Below, one piece after another: positions 27,915-40,600 of a DNA stretch of 64,000 bases (position 1 is its first letter; the number at the start of each line of letters is the position of its first letter). A model generated the notes under the pieces. It saw nothing but the letters and a program-made list of their open reading frames with translations, did not search any database and had not been told where the DNA came from. This stretch comes from Zonotrichia leucophrys gambelii (lineage: Eukaryota; Chordata; Aves; Passeriformes; Passerellidae): the NCBI RefSeq assembly GCF_028769735.1, contig NC_088171.1:130155533-130219532 (forward strand), given 5' to 3'. The position numbers and the translations under genes were made by a program.

Positions 27915-28462
27915 TAATTTCCTAGACTAGTATTTATGTTACTAGAAATGTACAGTAATTCAGACTAGAAACAGAGGTGATGGTGACTATGAATGCTGCA
28001 GATACAGATTAAAAAAGAATCTTAGTTGGGCAGAGGAAAGCTCACCACAGCTCTTTTACAGACATTAAGCAATTAATGTTAAAAATGTTAGAAAAGCAAG
28101 GAACCAACACAAAGCACCAACACAAGTAATACTGGAAGAGGCTCTTAGTCATCTTGCCTTTATGAATGAGAGCTTTTTGGAGTATTTTAAAGTATTTTTA
28201 TACATTGAAATAATGTTTCAATTCATTAAGGTTTCCAGGTAAATGTAATAAAAATTCTGAATTATTGAATTTTCTCAATAATATAATGAATGTCACCATG
28301 ATCCCCAACAGACAAATAATAAAGATGTCTTTACAGTCCACACAAAGAGAAAAAAACCCAAGGAATTAAGTTAAAGGTGATGTTTCATCTTCATGGTACA
28401 GTACAGTATAAACTTCATGAAATATCAATTTTTAAAAAATCAATGAAAGACAACATTCAGAA

Positions 28463-28490
28463 TATCCTAAGAGGTATCCTAAGAGATATC
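28463..28490. repeat. Short 12-bp tandem repeat
   Basis: tatcctaagag occurs twice, separated by one base (28463-28473 and 28475-28485), and a third partial copy (tatcc) follows. A slippage duplication without evident function. Confidence 0.75.
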
Positions 28491-31400
28491 CAGATTGCCA
28501 AACTAGTTTATTATAAAAACTGCTTTTTTCCTTTGCTAACAATGCTGTGGACCTCGAACACAGCCAGCAGAAAAAGTAACTTTGTTTTTTCACATCAGAA
28601 ATTAATGCACAAAACTGCAAACAAAGCCAAGCATGTGCAGTTCATTGACACCAGCAGTGAACAGGGAGATGGTTGTTTAACATTTACTATTTTTACAAAA
28701 TAATCATTTAGATGACAAAGAAACTATTCTTCTCAATACCATTATGTTTGTGAATTTGGAACATACAATCTCAGTCAGCTGTCAAGGTAAGTGTTTATGA
28801 AGATTCAGAAGTGCTAAACATGATGCACTCAAAAAACTGAAACACCTAGTATAATAACCTCATTTTCCTTTAAGCTGAAATATACATTCTTACATGGTGT
28901 TGAGATTTAAAAATGGTTATCTTCCCACTCGTGTGGATCTAAGAAAGGCTAACTAATATTTCTGAATTCTAGAAAATCTGTATTTTATTAACTACGGTTA
29001 ATATATATTAAAACATTCACTGTATTATGTAAGCACACTTATTTTCAAATCTTTTAACCTCTTCCACCACTGCTAAGCTTTTAAAACAACCCTGAAGTTA
29101 AATTTTAATTGATTACATACATTTTGATGAATAAATCCAAAATGTTGTTTAATTAAGTCAGTGTCCTAAATCCATACCTAACTAGAATGGAGAATAGGAG
29201 TTTTACTTTCAATTTGCGGCTTGTGTGAATGCTTGTCTTCACTCAAAATATCAACACTATCTAGATGGTTCTTATTTTTAAAAATTACAATTGTGTTTAA
29301 AAAGTATATGAGCTTCTCAATATGGGCACTGGAAACTCACAGGTAAGGAAAATTACAAAATAGCATATCTTAACTAGTAGAAGTGTAGAAAGCTGCTGTC
29401 ATACATTTAGGGCACAGTGGGATTTTTTAAATATGTTGTCTTGAAAAACTGATTTTTAAGTAAAACCAGCTTTCACATTTTTTCAGTGTCTTCTGCAAGA
29501 GATGTTACAAATAAACAGAAACATGCAAACTTTTGTGTAATTTTGGCAGTAAGCTGAACACTACAGCTTTATGATTTTGCAAACCTCACTTAAGATTTTT
29601 AGCAAAAGAAGTGTTAAGTAAACTGTATAAAACATCTGCACAGGCATTATAAGAACACTGAGTTTATTTACAAAGCAAATATTACTGCAGATGGCTGACA
29701 ATATATCATGTTGTCTTCAGAATACTAATTTTCTAGGCAGATCTTTTGGGGATGTGCTCCAAAAGAGTGGTATGCGCTCTTGCGTCATATTTTACAGATC
29801 AGCAAAAAAGATACCTGTAAAAACTATTTACATCAAGTTTTCCTGCATTTTTTAGTGCACAAGTCAGACTATTAAAACTAATAAAAAAGAAATTCAGTCA
29901 GGTAAAAACAGTAAGAAAATAAATGAATAGAGTTCTGAGTAATGAAACATTAAAAGGAACACTTACTTATGGCTATGCTTTAGATACGCCCTGCAATTTT
30001 AAATTTTCTGCCTGACACCACATGTTGGGGCCCTATGGGGTTCCTACCATGTAACCATAGCACTATCTAAACAAATCATTTGCTAATCCAGATATGTCAG
30101 AGCTGTATCTCTGTGCTGGGGCTGGAGAGGTGCCAGTTCTAAAACCAAGAGGTGAATGTAACAGCGACCATACTATGGCGTTTCTGTACCTGGAAGAGAA
30201 AAGAAAGCTAGAGGAATTTACCTCATCTCTTCTAGTTATTAAGGGAAATAATTCTGACCAGCTGCTTCTTTCCCAGCTCATTAACCTCATAGTCCTTTAT
30301 TGCAATTATAATACTGCATGTGAAAACCAGAATTCTGGAATAAAATACAGATGTTTATAAAGTCTTGTGCCTGTTTACAGCTTTATATTTTCTGATACTA
30401 AGTGGACACTTGGCATGCAAGTTGAGATTTTGAGTGGGTGAGAATTGTGAGAGCCTTTAAAGACTGTTTAAAAAGTGACTGAAGCATATGCATTTCAAGT
30501 ATGCAGTTGTCATTCAAACAAAACTCCTAGTTCATGCACTAAGTAATTTTAAATCTTCATTAAGTCATGGGTTTAAGAGAACACCAGTTGATAAACACTG
30601 GTAACAAAACCAGCAATACCATACCTGCTGTGTTTCAGTTGCTTCTTTCTTCTTATCACATCACAAATTTCATGTGGAATAAAGTTTATCTGCTTTGATA
30701 CTGCTGCTGCGTAGCTGCTTTCTCCTGTTTTGTAAATTTATACCAAATCCAAAGGCTATTAAAAACACACCAACTTTCAGTGGATATTAGTCCATGCTCA
30801 GCTATCTCCGGAATGACAAGCTACATGCTAAACAGTGTCCGACTGAAGAACGTGACAAGATAGCTCAGAATATCTGTTTACTTAGCTCTTTCCAGTCCAA
30901 GAGAAAAGCAGATCAACAGTGAATATGACAGCCTTGGAAGTTTTTAATTTCATGTTCTTATTTTACAGATATATGTAAAGAAAAGAATTTTCATCTTTTC
31001 TTACGAACCAGAGAATTTGTCGAAAAATAATTACAAGCCCTTGATAGCAAGGAATATCCAAGCTGTTTTTTACACACTAACTAATTTGAGTGCCTCCTTA
31101 ATTTATGGAAAATAATTTCTATTCATATCAGTCCAGTTGTGTTTGCAGTGTGCCTTTAGGGAGACTCACAACAGCAGTCTGCTACACTTACAGACATATT
31201 GGAAGCACATTATTTAACAGAATTTGCACTAAATTCTTGTACAGTCAGCTGGAAAGCTCCTGTTTTGCCATGAAATAAGCAGAGAACACTGAGTAAGCAA
31301 GGATCTTATCGTGCTGCTTGCTGGTCACGAGAGCACGTTTACATTAGTGTCTGCATCTGTCAAACCTCAGGAGACCCGACAGCGTCCTCAGTTATTTCAT

Positions 31401-31991
31401 TAAAAGCACCTGTTCCTACCACCTTCACATATTCTAACACAGATGATTTTATCCCAAATTCTACACTAATCCTTTTCACACAACCACACAATATAGAATA
31501 TCTTCCTGCACAGAAAAAGATCTTTAACAAAAGCTGAATAATGACTTTAACAACTTGTAGTGTGTTTACAAACTTACAAGAAAGATTATTTAACAGTCGA
31601 AAGGATTTGTATTTCCGAATAGTCTTGTTCTTTTCATCTGTCAATACAATCAGCTACAGAAGAGCAGGATAACAGATTTCAGTGGATACTTATGATTAAA
31701 ATAGCCTAAACCTGCATTTTATTAAAACTCTTGGGCACTAAGAAAAAGATGTTCCATATCTAAAATAATTCCAAAAGTTGTAAAAGATAAATACTATTAT
31801 AGTTTTAATTCAATCACAGAAGCACAGAATAAAAGAAAACACAAAAGCAGTATTTAAATGTGAATGAAACTGAGTTGTGAGAAGCAAATTTATCCAATTT
31901 CAAAAGATGATAGTTTAAAGTAAACGTGGAGGGCAAGATGTTACAACCTCACTTAAACTGTGACTTTTTTGTATCTGTCCTAGGTGTGCAG

Positions 31992-32040
31992 TCATAAGCT
32001 ACAATCGAGTCAAATATTCATAAGCTACAATCAAGTAAAA
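31992..32040. repeat. Two-copy 27-bp tandem repeat
   Basis: tcataagctacaatcgagtc (from 31992) recurs as tcataagctacaatcaagta (from 32019), a period of 27 bp with two mismatches over 20 bases. Short local duplication. Confidence 0.8.
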
Positions 32041-32795
32041 CAGATAGTGTAATAAAGTTGTAAGTCTCCTCCCTCAGAAGTATGGTAGAAAGGTAAAGCA
32101 CCACTTAAAAATAAGCTGCTTGCTTATTTTTTTTAAACATGCATTTTTTTTTTTGGTCAGACATCAGTGTAATGAATACTAGTTGTGCTTAAAAATCAAG
32201 ATAAAAAATGGTTCTCAAACATGAAATATGAGCATTTTTAACATCAAAGAATATATTGTACACTTCTTTATTAGATACTACTTTTTCTCTTAAACAGAAT
32301 ATAGCAAATTAATGAATAGATAATCTGTGGATCTAATCTGACTTCTTGTAGTTGTGCTCATACACTTACTTACACTCTCCAGCTGTAGTGGCTAGTGAAG
32401 TGGTTACAGGCACTGAGAAAAGACAGAATTTTAAAGCTGATGTTTTGAACAACAGGTATTTCATGTGTAGCCCATTTTGTACAATAAAAAATTGTGATTA
32501 TTATAATAACACTATGGGGATAATCCATACCATATTTACAAATAAATAACCATCTACTAATAAAAATTCACAAATTAATTCAGTCTTGTATTACCCTATA
32601 GAAGAATAATAGTTTCTTTCCAATATCACAAAACTACTTAGCATTAACTCCTCTAATATATTCTACAGACAGGTTTTTAATGGAACAGATACCAGTATTG
32701 CTGCAATATCTAGAAATGTTGAGATAGACTTCTTTTTGATTTTTTTACTTTATAACTGAAGAGATAACTTTATTTAAAACACTTCTCCAAAATTA

Positions 32796-32808
32796 TACAC
32801 ACACACAC

Positions 32809-32845
<37 letters not shown>

Positions 32846-32863
32846 GTGTATATATATATATAT
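32796..32863. repeat. Compound CA/TA microsatellite
   Basis: An ACAC tract with one interruption (acacca) runs into CA repeats to about 32830, then TA repeats broken by gtgta to 32863. The alternating purine-pyrimidine pattern is typical of vertebrate introns and is likely length-variable. Confidence 0.95.
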
Positions 32864-35799
32864 CCTCATTCTGAAAGGATTTGCAAAGAACCTTAGCAAA
32901 GACTCTTGCCACAAGAGATCACATTCACAAAAGGGATGACAATCCCCCATGGATGCCACCTGAAGAATCAATACACACAGCTCCCAGCACCTTCCAGCAG
33001 AACCAGCCCACCCTCCTGGATTGGTCCGGCTCTGAACTCCCAAGCCCCAGCTCCACCAGGGAATGCTGGCACAGACTGATTGTGCAGGATCTTTTTCCCT
33101 CGAGTACCAGCAGCCGTCTCATGCTGACACACACAAAACTGATAGATTACCCTGAATCAGCCCTACCTCCAGAGAGCTGTTTGAGGGAAGAAACTTCATG
33201 GCACTAAAGCGTCAGTATAGCAGAGTCAAATAATAAAGTTCAAATGTAACGTACATCAAAATTTATTTTCCTGTCACTACTGCCACATTCAGAAACGGCC
33301 TACAGTTCTGAATGTCTTTAAAGTATTTTCCATTACTGCAAAATGTTTGTAAATGTTCTTTGAGCTGAAGACTCAAACAGATGATGTTTTTGGAAGAACC
33401 CTTCCTTCTTTATTCTGTCATTACAAAGGAAGCATATAGTGTAACTTGATAAAATAAATTTTAAATACTGAGAGGAGCCACAGCCTCCCTTTATAAATGT
33501 ATATTTAAAGGCATCACAGTTTTTATATTGTTCAATGGAAGCATTGAGTTGACACACAGAATCCCATGATTACTGGTTAATCATGTAGGATTAATGTGGA
33601 TACTTTGGATCCTAAGAGACAGCCCATGAATTATACTTTATGTGCCTGAAGAAGAAATGCATGAGACATGCTACCATGATGAAATGGAAGGGAGAAGAAG
33701 AAGAAACAAACTCACACCAGAACACAGTAGATGCCTCTTCTATAATTTTCTTTCCAGACATTTTATTGGGTCAAGAAGGAAAAAAGGTACCATCAGATAC
33801 TAGGCTGTGAGAAAATAGAACTTCCTCTATAACCATCAACTCTCCTCCAGGCATAGATGGACACTATGTGCCCCTAAAGAGACCCAGCAGTGTCCTCTGG
33901 TGATTCAGGTCAAATTTAGTGGTGCTACATGGGCAGAAGAATGGACCCTATGGTGCCCTACTGAAGCCCCAGATGAAGGAGGAGGACTCTGTCACCTCTG
34001 CTGGGGAATTACAAAGGAGCACATTCAATCTCCACATATTTGTACTGTGCTGCAAAATTTCTGCTACAACATTTACTTTCCCGGAGTGAATAAAAATTTT
34101 ATCTATATTTGGGGAGGAAAAGCACCACTACACACCGTGTCTTGTTGCAACTTTTTGTTCCTTTGGTGACACTAAAGAAGACAGTGGCAAATACAGCAGT
34201 TTTAGAAGAGGAGACAACAGAAGAGGCGTAAGTTTTGTTGCTTGCCCTGGGGTCTTTTTTTTTTCTTTTAAAATTTTTAAGAGATTCCCCACAAGAATGT
34301 GCTAGAGTAATAAGACTGAAATGAACTAAATGGAGCAGCCTGGCACTATCTTTTGGTCCTTTGATAAGTTTGGGAGAATTGATGGAAAATTATAGAATGG
34401 GAAACTCTAGCAACACAGCTGCTCATAGTGGAGATGAAGTATTCAAAACCCACCCAAAATATTTAACTGTATGGCAACATCTACAGGTTGGATTCCCCAA
34501 ATCAAAGCTTAAAAATATGTTCTTAAGGCACAACTAATTTATGTTCTTTATATACTGATATAATCACTTGTGTTTCATATCTTTTTAATTCCAACCAAAG
34601 GTACTCTGAGTTTTAATCTTCCTTCCATTCATTCTGTAATCCAATAGCTTCCTTCTACGTCTCATGTTCTTTTGCAAGCCCATATTATTCCCAATACACC
34701 AAATACCTTTATTCTCATTGTCATCTTTTTTTCCTTCAAATGTAGCCCTTCAAGAACATGTAACACTTTGACTTTTGACCCATCAATATACCCCATACTC
34801 TTACAGAAATGTTGTCCTACGCTTACTCTTTTGTTTTGTATCTTGACTATGTTGAATTTTCTGAACCTCTAATACAATTTATTTTTTGAAGGTACCATTT
34901 CCTTTTACAGTGTGACAAATACTTTAGAGGAATCTGATTTGTAACTCAATTTTGGTAACAGATGTTTTATGGCAATCATTAAATATAGGTCTCATATAGC
35001 AAATAATCATCATCGATAAAGTTTCTACTAGGTCAGCATTATTACTACTTTAAATTTATACAAAAATTATCAATAAAGCAGATTTAATCGCTTGCATACA
35101 TTTTGATGCTGTAAGTCAAATGTGAAAATGCCTTTCAAATGCATTCTTCAGTTGAACAGATTTAGCTAAAACATAAATGAAAAGAAATTCAGAAGCAGCA
35201 AAGGGAAATGGGACAAAACTTTAGGACAGTATTTTGTTGAGGTATTCTGGTTGGTACTTTTGTTGTTGTTTATTTGTGGGGTTTTTTTTAAATTTCAATA
35301 AATGTTAATGTAATAGAACAAGAATATTCTACATAGTTTCTATTCTCACTTCAAAAATTCACTGGAACAGTGTTACAGAACAATCAGTTAACTCAGACCA
35401 TGTGGATCTCGTTTTTTCCCTTAAGGAAAATAAGGCACAAGACAAGGAGTGTGTCACTCAGCTCCACTTCAACAGCTGCTCTTCCACTCCATTCTATGTC
35501 AGCTAATTTTTCTCTGTAGTCATTTTACTACTATCTTCTGTGCAATTGGCTTTTCCATCTGTCCTAAAATGGCACAGAAGAGCAGCAGATGCAGATGCAT
35601 TACTACTGAGCATGACTTTAATTCTTATCTGGCTGCAAAGTGGGGTCAGAAGTAAACATTCTTTTAACCTAATTTCTTTCCTAAAATACCATTGCTCCTG
35701 CTAAACCATGCTATATCCTAATTATCAATAGGTTATTAGGGCATGAATGAGATGTTGCTGAGCTTCTGTTTCATTTCCCATAGCTTAAAATGTTTCCAT

Positions 35800-35880
35800 T
35801 TTTCCCCCGCTCCTCGCAGCGAGCAGCAGCGTACGCTGTCACACACGACTTGCTGATCTTTGTGCCGCTTTGCAGCCCTG
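35800..35880. other. CpG-richer patch in AT-rich intron
   Basis: About seven CpGs lie within some 75 bp (tcccccgctcctcgcagcga, gcgtacgctg, cacgacttg, gtgccgc), whereas neighbouring kilobases have almost none. CpGs that survive in an intron suggest constraint or low methylation, so a small enhancer or conserved non-coding element is possible. No motif proves this. Confidence 0.35.
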
Positions 35881-36502
35881 CCTGTTTGAAAGGCAAATTG
35901 CTAAACATTACAACAGAACAAACACTTCTGCTGCTAACAGATACTCATGCAGGGCTTGCTATTCTTACAATAAGGGGACACCTGCAATTCCTTTTTTCAT
36001 TTGTTTTTTAATTTATTTTGGGTTAGTTTAATTCCAATATTGCAAATGAAAGCCTTAGTCTAACGATAGATCTGAAAAATTAACGAGTTACTGAAGTGAT
36101 AATTCAGTAGTATTTACAAAGGTCTACTGTAGATATAAAAGTATGTAAATGCCTACATTTCCCCAATTCTTCTCTTACAGAAGGAGAAATGAACAAACAC
36201 TTTCCAAAACAAATCAGAGGCAAGACCAAGTTTTTTCATTTGAAAAATGAGTTTTATCAGATTACACACATACAGCTGAAGAGAATGAAAGGATTTTCTT
36301 GATGACAAGTGAGGAAGATAATACTGTATGCAGCAAAAATTGTTATTCAGTACCATTTTAATGGTCTCAAAATGCAAAAGAACTCAGAAAACATTTTTTT
36401 CATTAAAACAAAAGAAATCAAACCACTACTGGCTATATTTTAAAGACTACAAGTGTTGTCACTGTGCTTAACAAAGTTAATACTGCAAATGCTAACCTGC
36501 AT

Positions 36503-36523
36503 CAGTTTGTTTAAAACAAACTG
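36503..36523. repeat. 21-bp palindrome with one-base centre
   Basis: Arms cagtttgttt and aaacaaactg are perfect reverse complements around a single A. This is an inverted repeat long enough to form a small hairpin; no terminator or mobile element context is visible. Confidence 0.85.
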
Positions 36524-36886
36524 GCATTAGGCAAGCATATAGTATAACTATAACACTGACTTTGTACTTGTAAACATCCTTTCCACACAGAGCCCTCCGG
36601 GACATTCAAAGAATTTACTGAATGAGCTACTTGGAATAAATAAAGAACACTCAACACTGTAACACTTTAGCTGATTAAAAAAAGTTTTAACTGTTCCCCT
36701 AGTTGCCTGGAAATGGCCATTTAAAAAAAATGCTGCGGTGGCAATAGCAAACCTTTATTAATTCCTTATTTTTGGATTTTACTGTGTGGGGCTTGTTAAA
36801 AATAAACTTTCAATCCAACCAGTTCAGGACTGAAAATTTAGTACTTTACAGTGAACCATACAAAAATATGGAAAAAAAGATGAGGG

Positions 36887-36901
36887 TTTTTTTTTTTTTT
36901 T
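36887..36901. repeat. Poly(T) run
   Basis: Fifteen T residues. In the VPS13B sense this reads as poly(A), but no retrocopy or SINE body is recognisable beside it. Confidence 0.85.
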
Positions 36902-37377
36902 AAGTACTCGCTCACAGAAACCAGAGAACTCTAGCAATAGTTAACTAAAATGACAGTTACATAATCTAAATGAGAACATGTATTTCTTTCAGATTACCAT
37001 GCTGAGTTTTAACAAAAATCACCTTCAATTCACTTGCATGTACCAGCTACATTACTTCATTCAAAAGTTGGAGGTAAAACATCGACCTTTATTTTTACAA
37101 TATTCAAATGGATTTTTAAAGTTTGCAGCTCACTTACATAAGAATTCACTTCCAAATAAAGTGTAAGTGTTGAATCTCTATTTGGCAGTAAAATGAATTT
37201 CCAGAAAACATGCTGACTACAGGTGCATTTGCAAAATTATGTGTTATAATTACTCTAAAAGCCCGTTTCTTTTCAAATTGTCTGTTTAAGGGCACCAGCA
37301 CCTACCTTGCCATGAATTGTTTTGTTTGAGTACCAAGCAAGTAAAAGCAAGTTAAACTCTAAGAGCTTGGAGTTGAC

Positions 37378-37392
37378 AAAAAAAAAAAAAAA
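37378..37392. repeat. Poly(A) run
   Basis: Fifteen A residues, poly(T) in the host sense. No named element or splice acceptor can be tied to it. Confidence 0.85.
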
Positions 37393-37585
37393 GGAAAATT
37401 GCTTTATTGTACAAAATGCCTTCCCTACCTCCACTGTGTGTTCTGACTAAGTCCATATGGGGGCAGTAATGTTAAAGAAAATAAAACACCTTAAAGCAGT
37501 CACCTTAATTAATTTGTTCACAGGAAATTCCTTAAAAATTAAGTTCTCGATACAACCCTAAAATCTCATCCAGACCCATAATCTT

Positions 37586-37607
37586 CTATTGATAATATTA
37601 TCAATAG
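37586..37607. repeat. Perfect 22-bp palindrome
   Basis: The left arm ctattgataat is immediately followed by its exact reverse complement, with no spacer. It is AT-rich apart from the outermost C/G pair and one internal G/C pair per arm. It may be chance in AT-rich DNA or a dimeric protein-binding site. Confidence 0.9.
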
Positions 37608-40600
37608 TCTGCTACTATTTTTGCACTGTAGTTACGCAACCCAAAGCGATACCCACAGCACAGCACCGGCCCAAGATAAGCAGCAGATGGGAACTCATTA
37701 GCCCATGATGATTGAAGACACAAAATGCTTCAACAGTTATTATGGATTCTCACCAGAGTAACACTTCCTGGATTAGACTTTTACCTCAATGTAAATTATT
37801 TTATCAGGACAGCTTCCACGGAGCCTCCACGCAGCAGTTGGAATCTTGGTGGGATAACCTCTGCATGGACATTCAGAGCAGGAGCTCCTGCCATGAACTG
37901 AAGTCGGCCTGAACCAGGAGCCATGTCAGACTCACAGATAAACGTCCTTTCAACCTTCATTCTGTATCCCTCAGGAAGACTTTCCTAAACTAGCTACAAA
38001 AACCCACCATCACCATTGCCTCTGCAAAACACCAGTTCTTTCCCAACCTTTCCACAAAACTAGATTAAATTACCACCAATTATTCAATGGCTTCCTGAAT
38101 ATACTGGTAATTTACATGGAAGAAGTCATTTAGTTTTAAGTGAAAGGCTGTAAGAACACAGCAAAGAGCTCCATAATTTAGTAGAAGAAAGGGAGCAGGA
38201 ATGAGCTATGGAAGCAGAGATATTTACAATGTTCCATGGAAAACTGCCGAACAAAAATCAAAACCCAGAAAGTATGCCAAACACACAGTGATCATCACCC
38301 TGTTCCCCTCAATAAAACCACCCATTACAGTCCCTCAGAGAGCCTTCTGACTTTCCCAACACAACAGCTTCCAATCTTTCGTGGAAAAAGGGTTGGGGAT
38401 GCACCTGTGTGAGAACAGGCCCTCTCCAATGCAGCAAGCTTCATGCCACTCACAAGTCTGACAATCCAGAAGTCAACACAAGTTGCAATGCATTGCAATG
38501 TCACAGAGAAATCAAAAGAAATAAACACAGTTTCTTTTGTGTTGAAGATTCAATGACAACTACTTAATAACAGAGAAAAAAATAAGAAATTAGGTTAATC
38601 ATGTCAACAGAATTCTGAACCACTGTTACAGCTCAGCTACTTGGAGATGGAGATAACATAACCAGGCTATAAAATGATAGCAATGATATTTAGTTGGCTT
38701 TAAATGCCATCATCCAAGGTGGTGTAACATTTTGAGTCTATTCAACAAGAATCATATGATTACCACAAACCCCAGCATATCTAAACACCATCATTTAAGG
38801 TGCAAAGGTTATGGCATTTGCATCTAATTCTGCACAACTGACTGGAAGCCTTCTTGTCTCCAACTGTGCACACAGATCTCAGGATGAAAATAGCCATTCT
38901 CGTGCCCCCTCAATGAAGGCAACCCTATTTCTCTCTCACTCTGAATTTCCCAAGGCAAACTTTCTCATCTCTTCACAATTTACTCCATCTGCTCCAGCAG
39001 CTCATGCAGCCACTACTCACAAATATCTCACAAACATTTATTCACAGATTTTACTTCTGTTGATTCTCACAAAATCAACAGAGAAGAAAGAAACAGGAAT
39101 GTAACTGAAAATATGAATGCTTTGAACTGTAAAATAAAAAAATAAAAGTTTGACTTACAGGATGATTCTGTGAATGCAAATCACAGTTATTTAAAAACAT
39201 TAATGTCATACCAGGAGTCAAAATCCCAAACACCACTGAAGTCCCACAACTCTAGGAAATATGCAGACATAGTGTACAAAACAATATAGTAGTTGATACA
39301 AATCTGAAGCAATTGCAGAAAACATTTTGGTATCAACAAGACATGCTTGTTGAGCTCCCAGCAACTTTGAAAATGAGAATAATTTACTCCCCTGTAACAG
39401 AATTCAGAAGCCAAAGTTTGAAACCCTGATTTGAAGATTTCTAATGAGGTCTGGCAAATGACATGCAGTACCACGACTTCTTAGATGTAATTCAATCCCC
39501 ATAGAAAGTGAATTCATATTTGATGATAGTGATAGCTTGTATTTGCTTTTTTACTAAGGCTCTATCAGAATGTCTGTGATCTTCTGTAATAAATTAAAAG
39601 GAAAATGAGCAGACAATTACATCGTTTCTTACTGTACTTCAGAAATAACTACAACTGGCCATGTTATCCAATGACTGTAATGTATAACCCTTTCAAAAGT
39701 TAGAAGGAATGGAAATGGCTAATAGGATGAGAGAAAGTTTTGAACATTACTGTAAGTATACTGCTGCCAGCTAGTCATTTTGAAGATTCAATAGCCTGGT
39801 GGCACTTCTGGAGTAACTGGTCAAACAAAGCTCAACTTGTGGTTTTTAAAGCAGCAGCGAAGCTTCAAAGCTCTGTTATTTCCGAGGGAAGCAGGGCCTG
39901 CAGTAGGACTAAGGAGACCCTTACTTAGGAGAGAATGACAGCCTTGAAGTAGTTTTCTGGGGTAAGGAAAGCCTTATTATCTGTGTCTGATCATTAGCTC
40001 ATGGAACAGACACTTTGCTATATAAAGGGCAGGAAAGGGTCAGAGCCACAGAGCATGTCTAGTGATTACGTTGATAGCTATCATGCCAGCTGACAGCTGG
40101 GGGAATTGTGGGGTGCATTACACATGAAGCTGACTTTATGGCTGCAAAGATATCGGCTTTCTTCATAATTGGGAACTAACAGGGAGTTTCCTCTTAAGGC
40201 AGATGGATTTTTCTGACCATTTGAGAAAGATCTTGGTTGTTAATGCTAAGAACCTTTTACAAAGAGAGAGAATGCTAACAACTGTCTTAATTGCACTTCT
40301 GACCAGAATACCCACAGAGATCTAGACTACAGAGCTACTGTATCAGATAAAATCTTTCCCCAGACATTCTTTCGTCTATCCAATCAGGATTTCTCAGATA
40401 AACATTCAGGATTCAACTAGCAATTCTAATTCTACTTATGAAAAGACATGCTGAAAGATTTTGGTTTTGAAAAGCAAACATAAAATATCCCTGGTGCACA
40501 AGTTCATCCTGAAAGAAAAATCTCAATATATATTAATCCTTGCATGCATATGAGGTTCATGATAAAACCTCAGGGACGCTAAGTTCTCCACCTAAATCAA

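Larger units (their letters stand above)
27915..32795 (-). other. VPS13B: Upstream VPS13B intron, 27.9-32.8 kb
   Basis: AT-rich intronic DNA with two small tandem duplications (28463-28485 and 31992-32040). A segment at 30063-30360 has open frames on both strands and is discussed under findings. Nothing else stands out. Confidence 0.7.

Noticed and set aside
37300..37345. Donor-like caag|gtaggt on the minus strand
   Set aside because: No acceptor with an open, VPS13B-like frame lies upstream of it.
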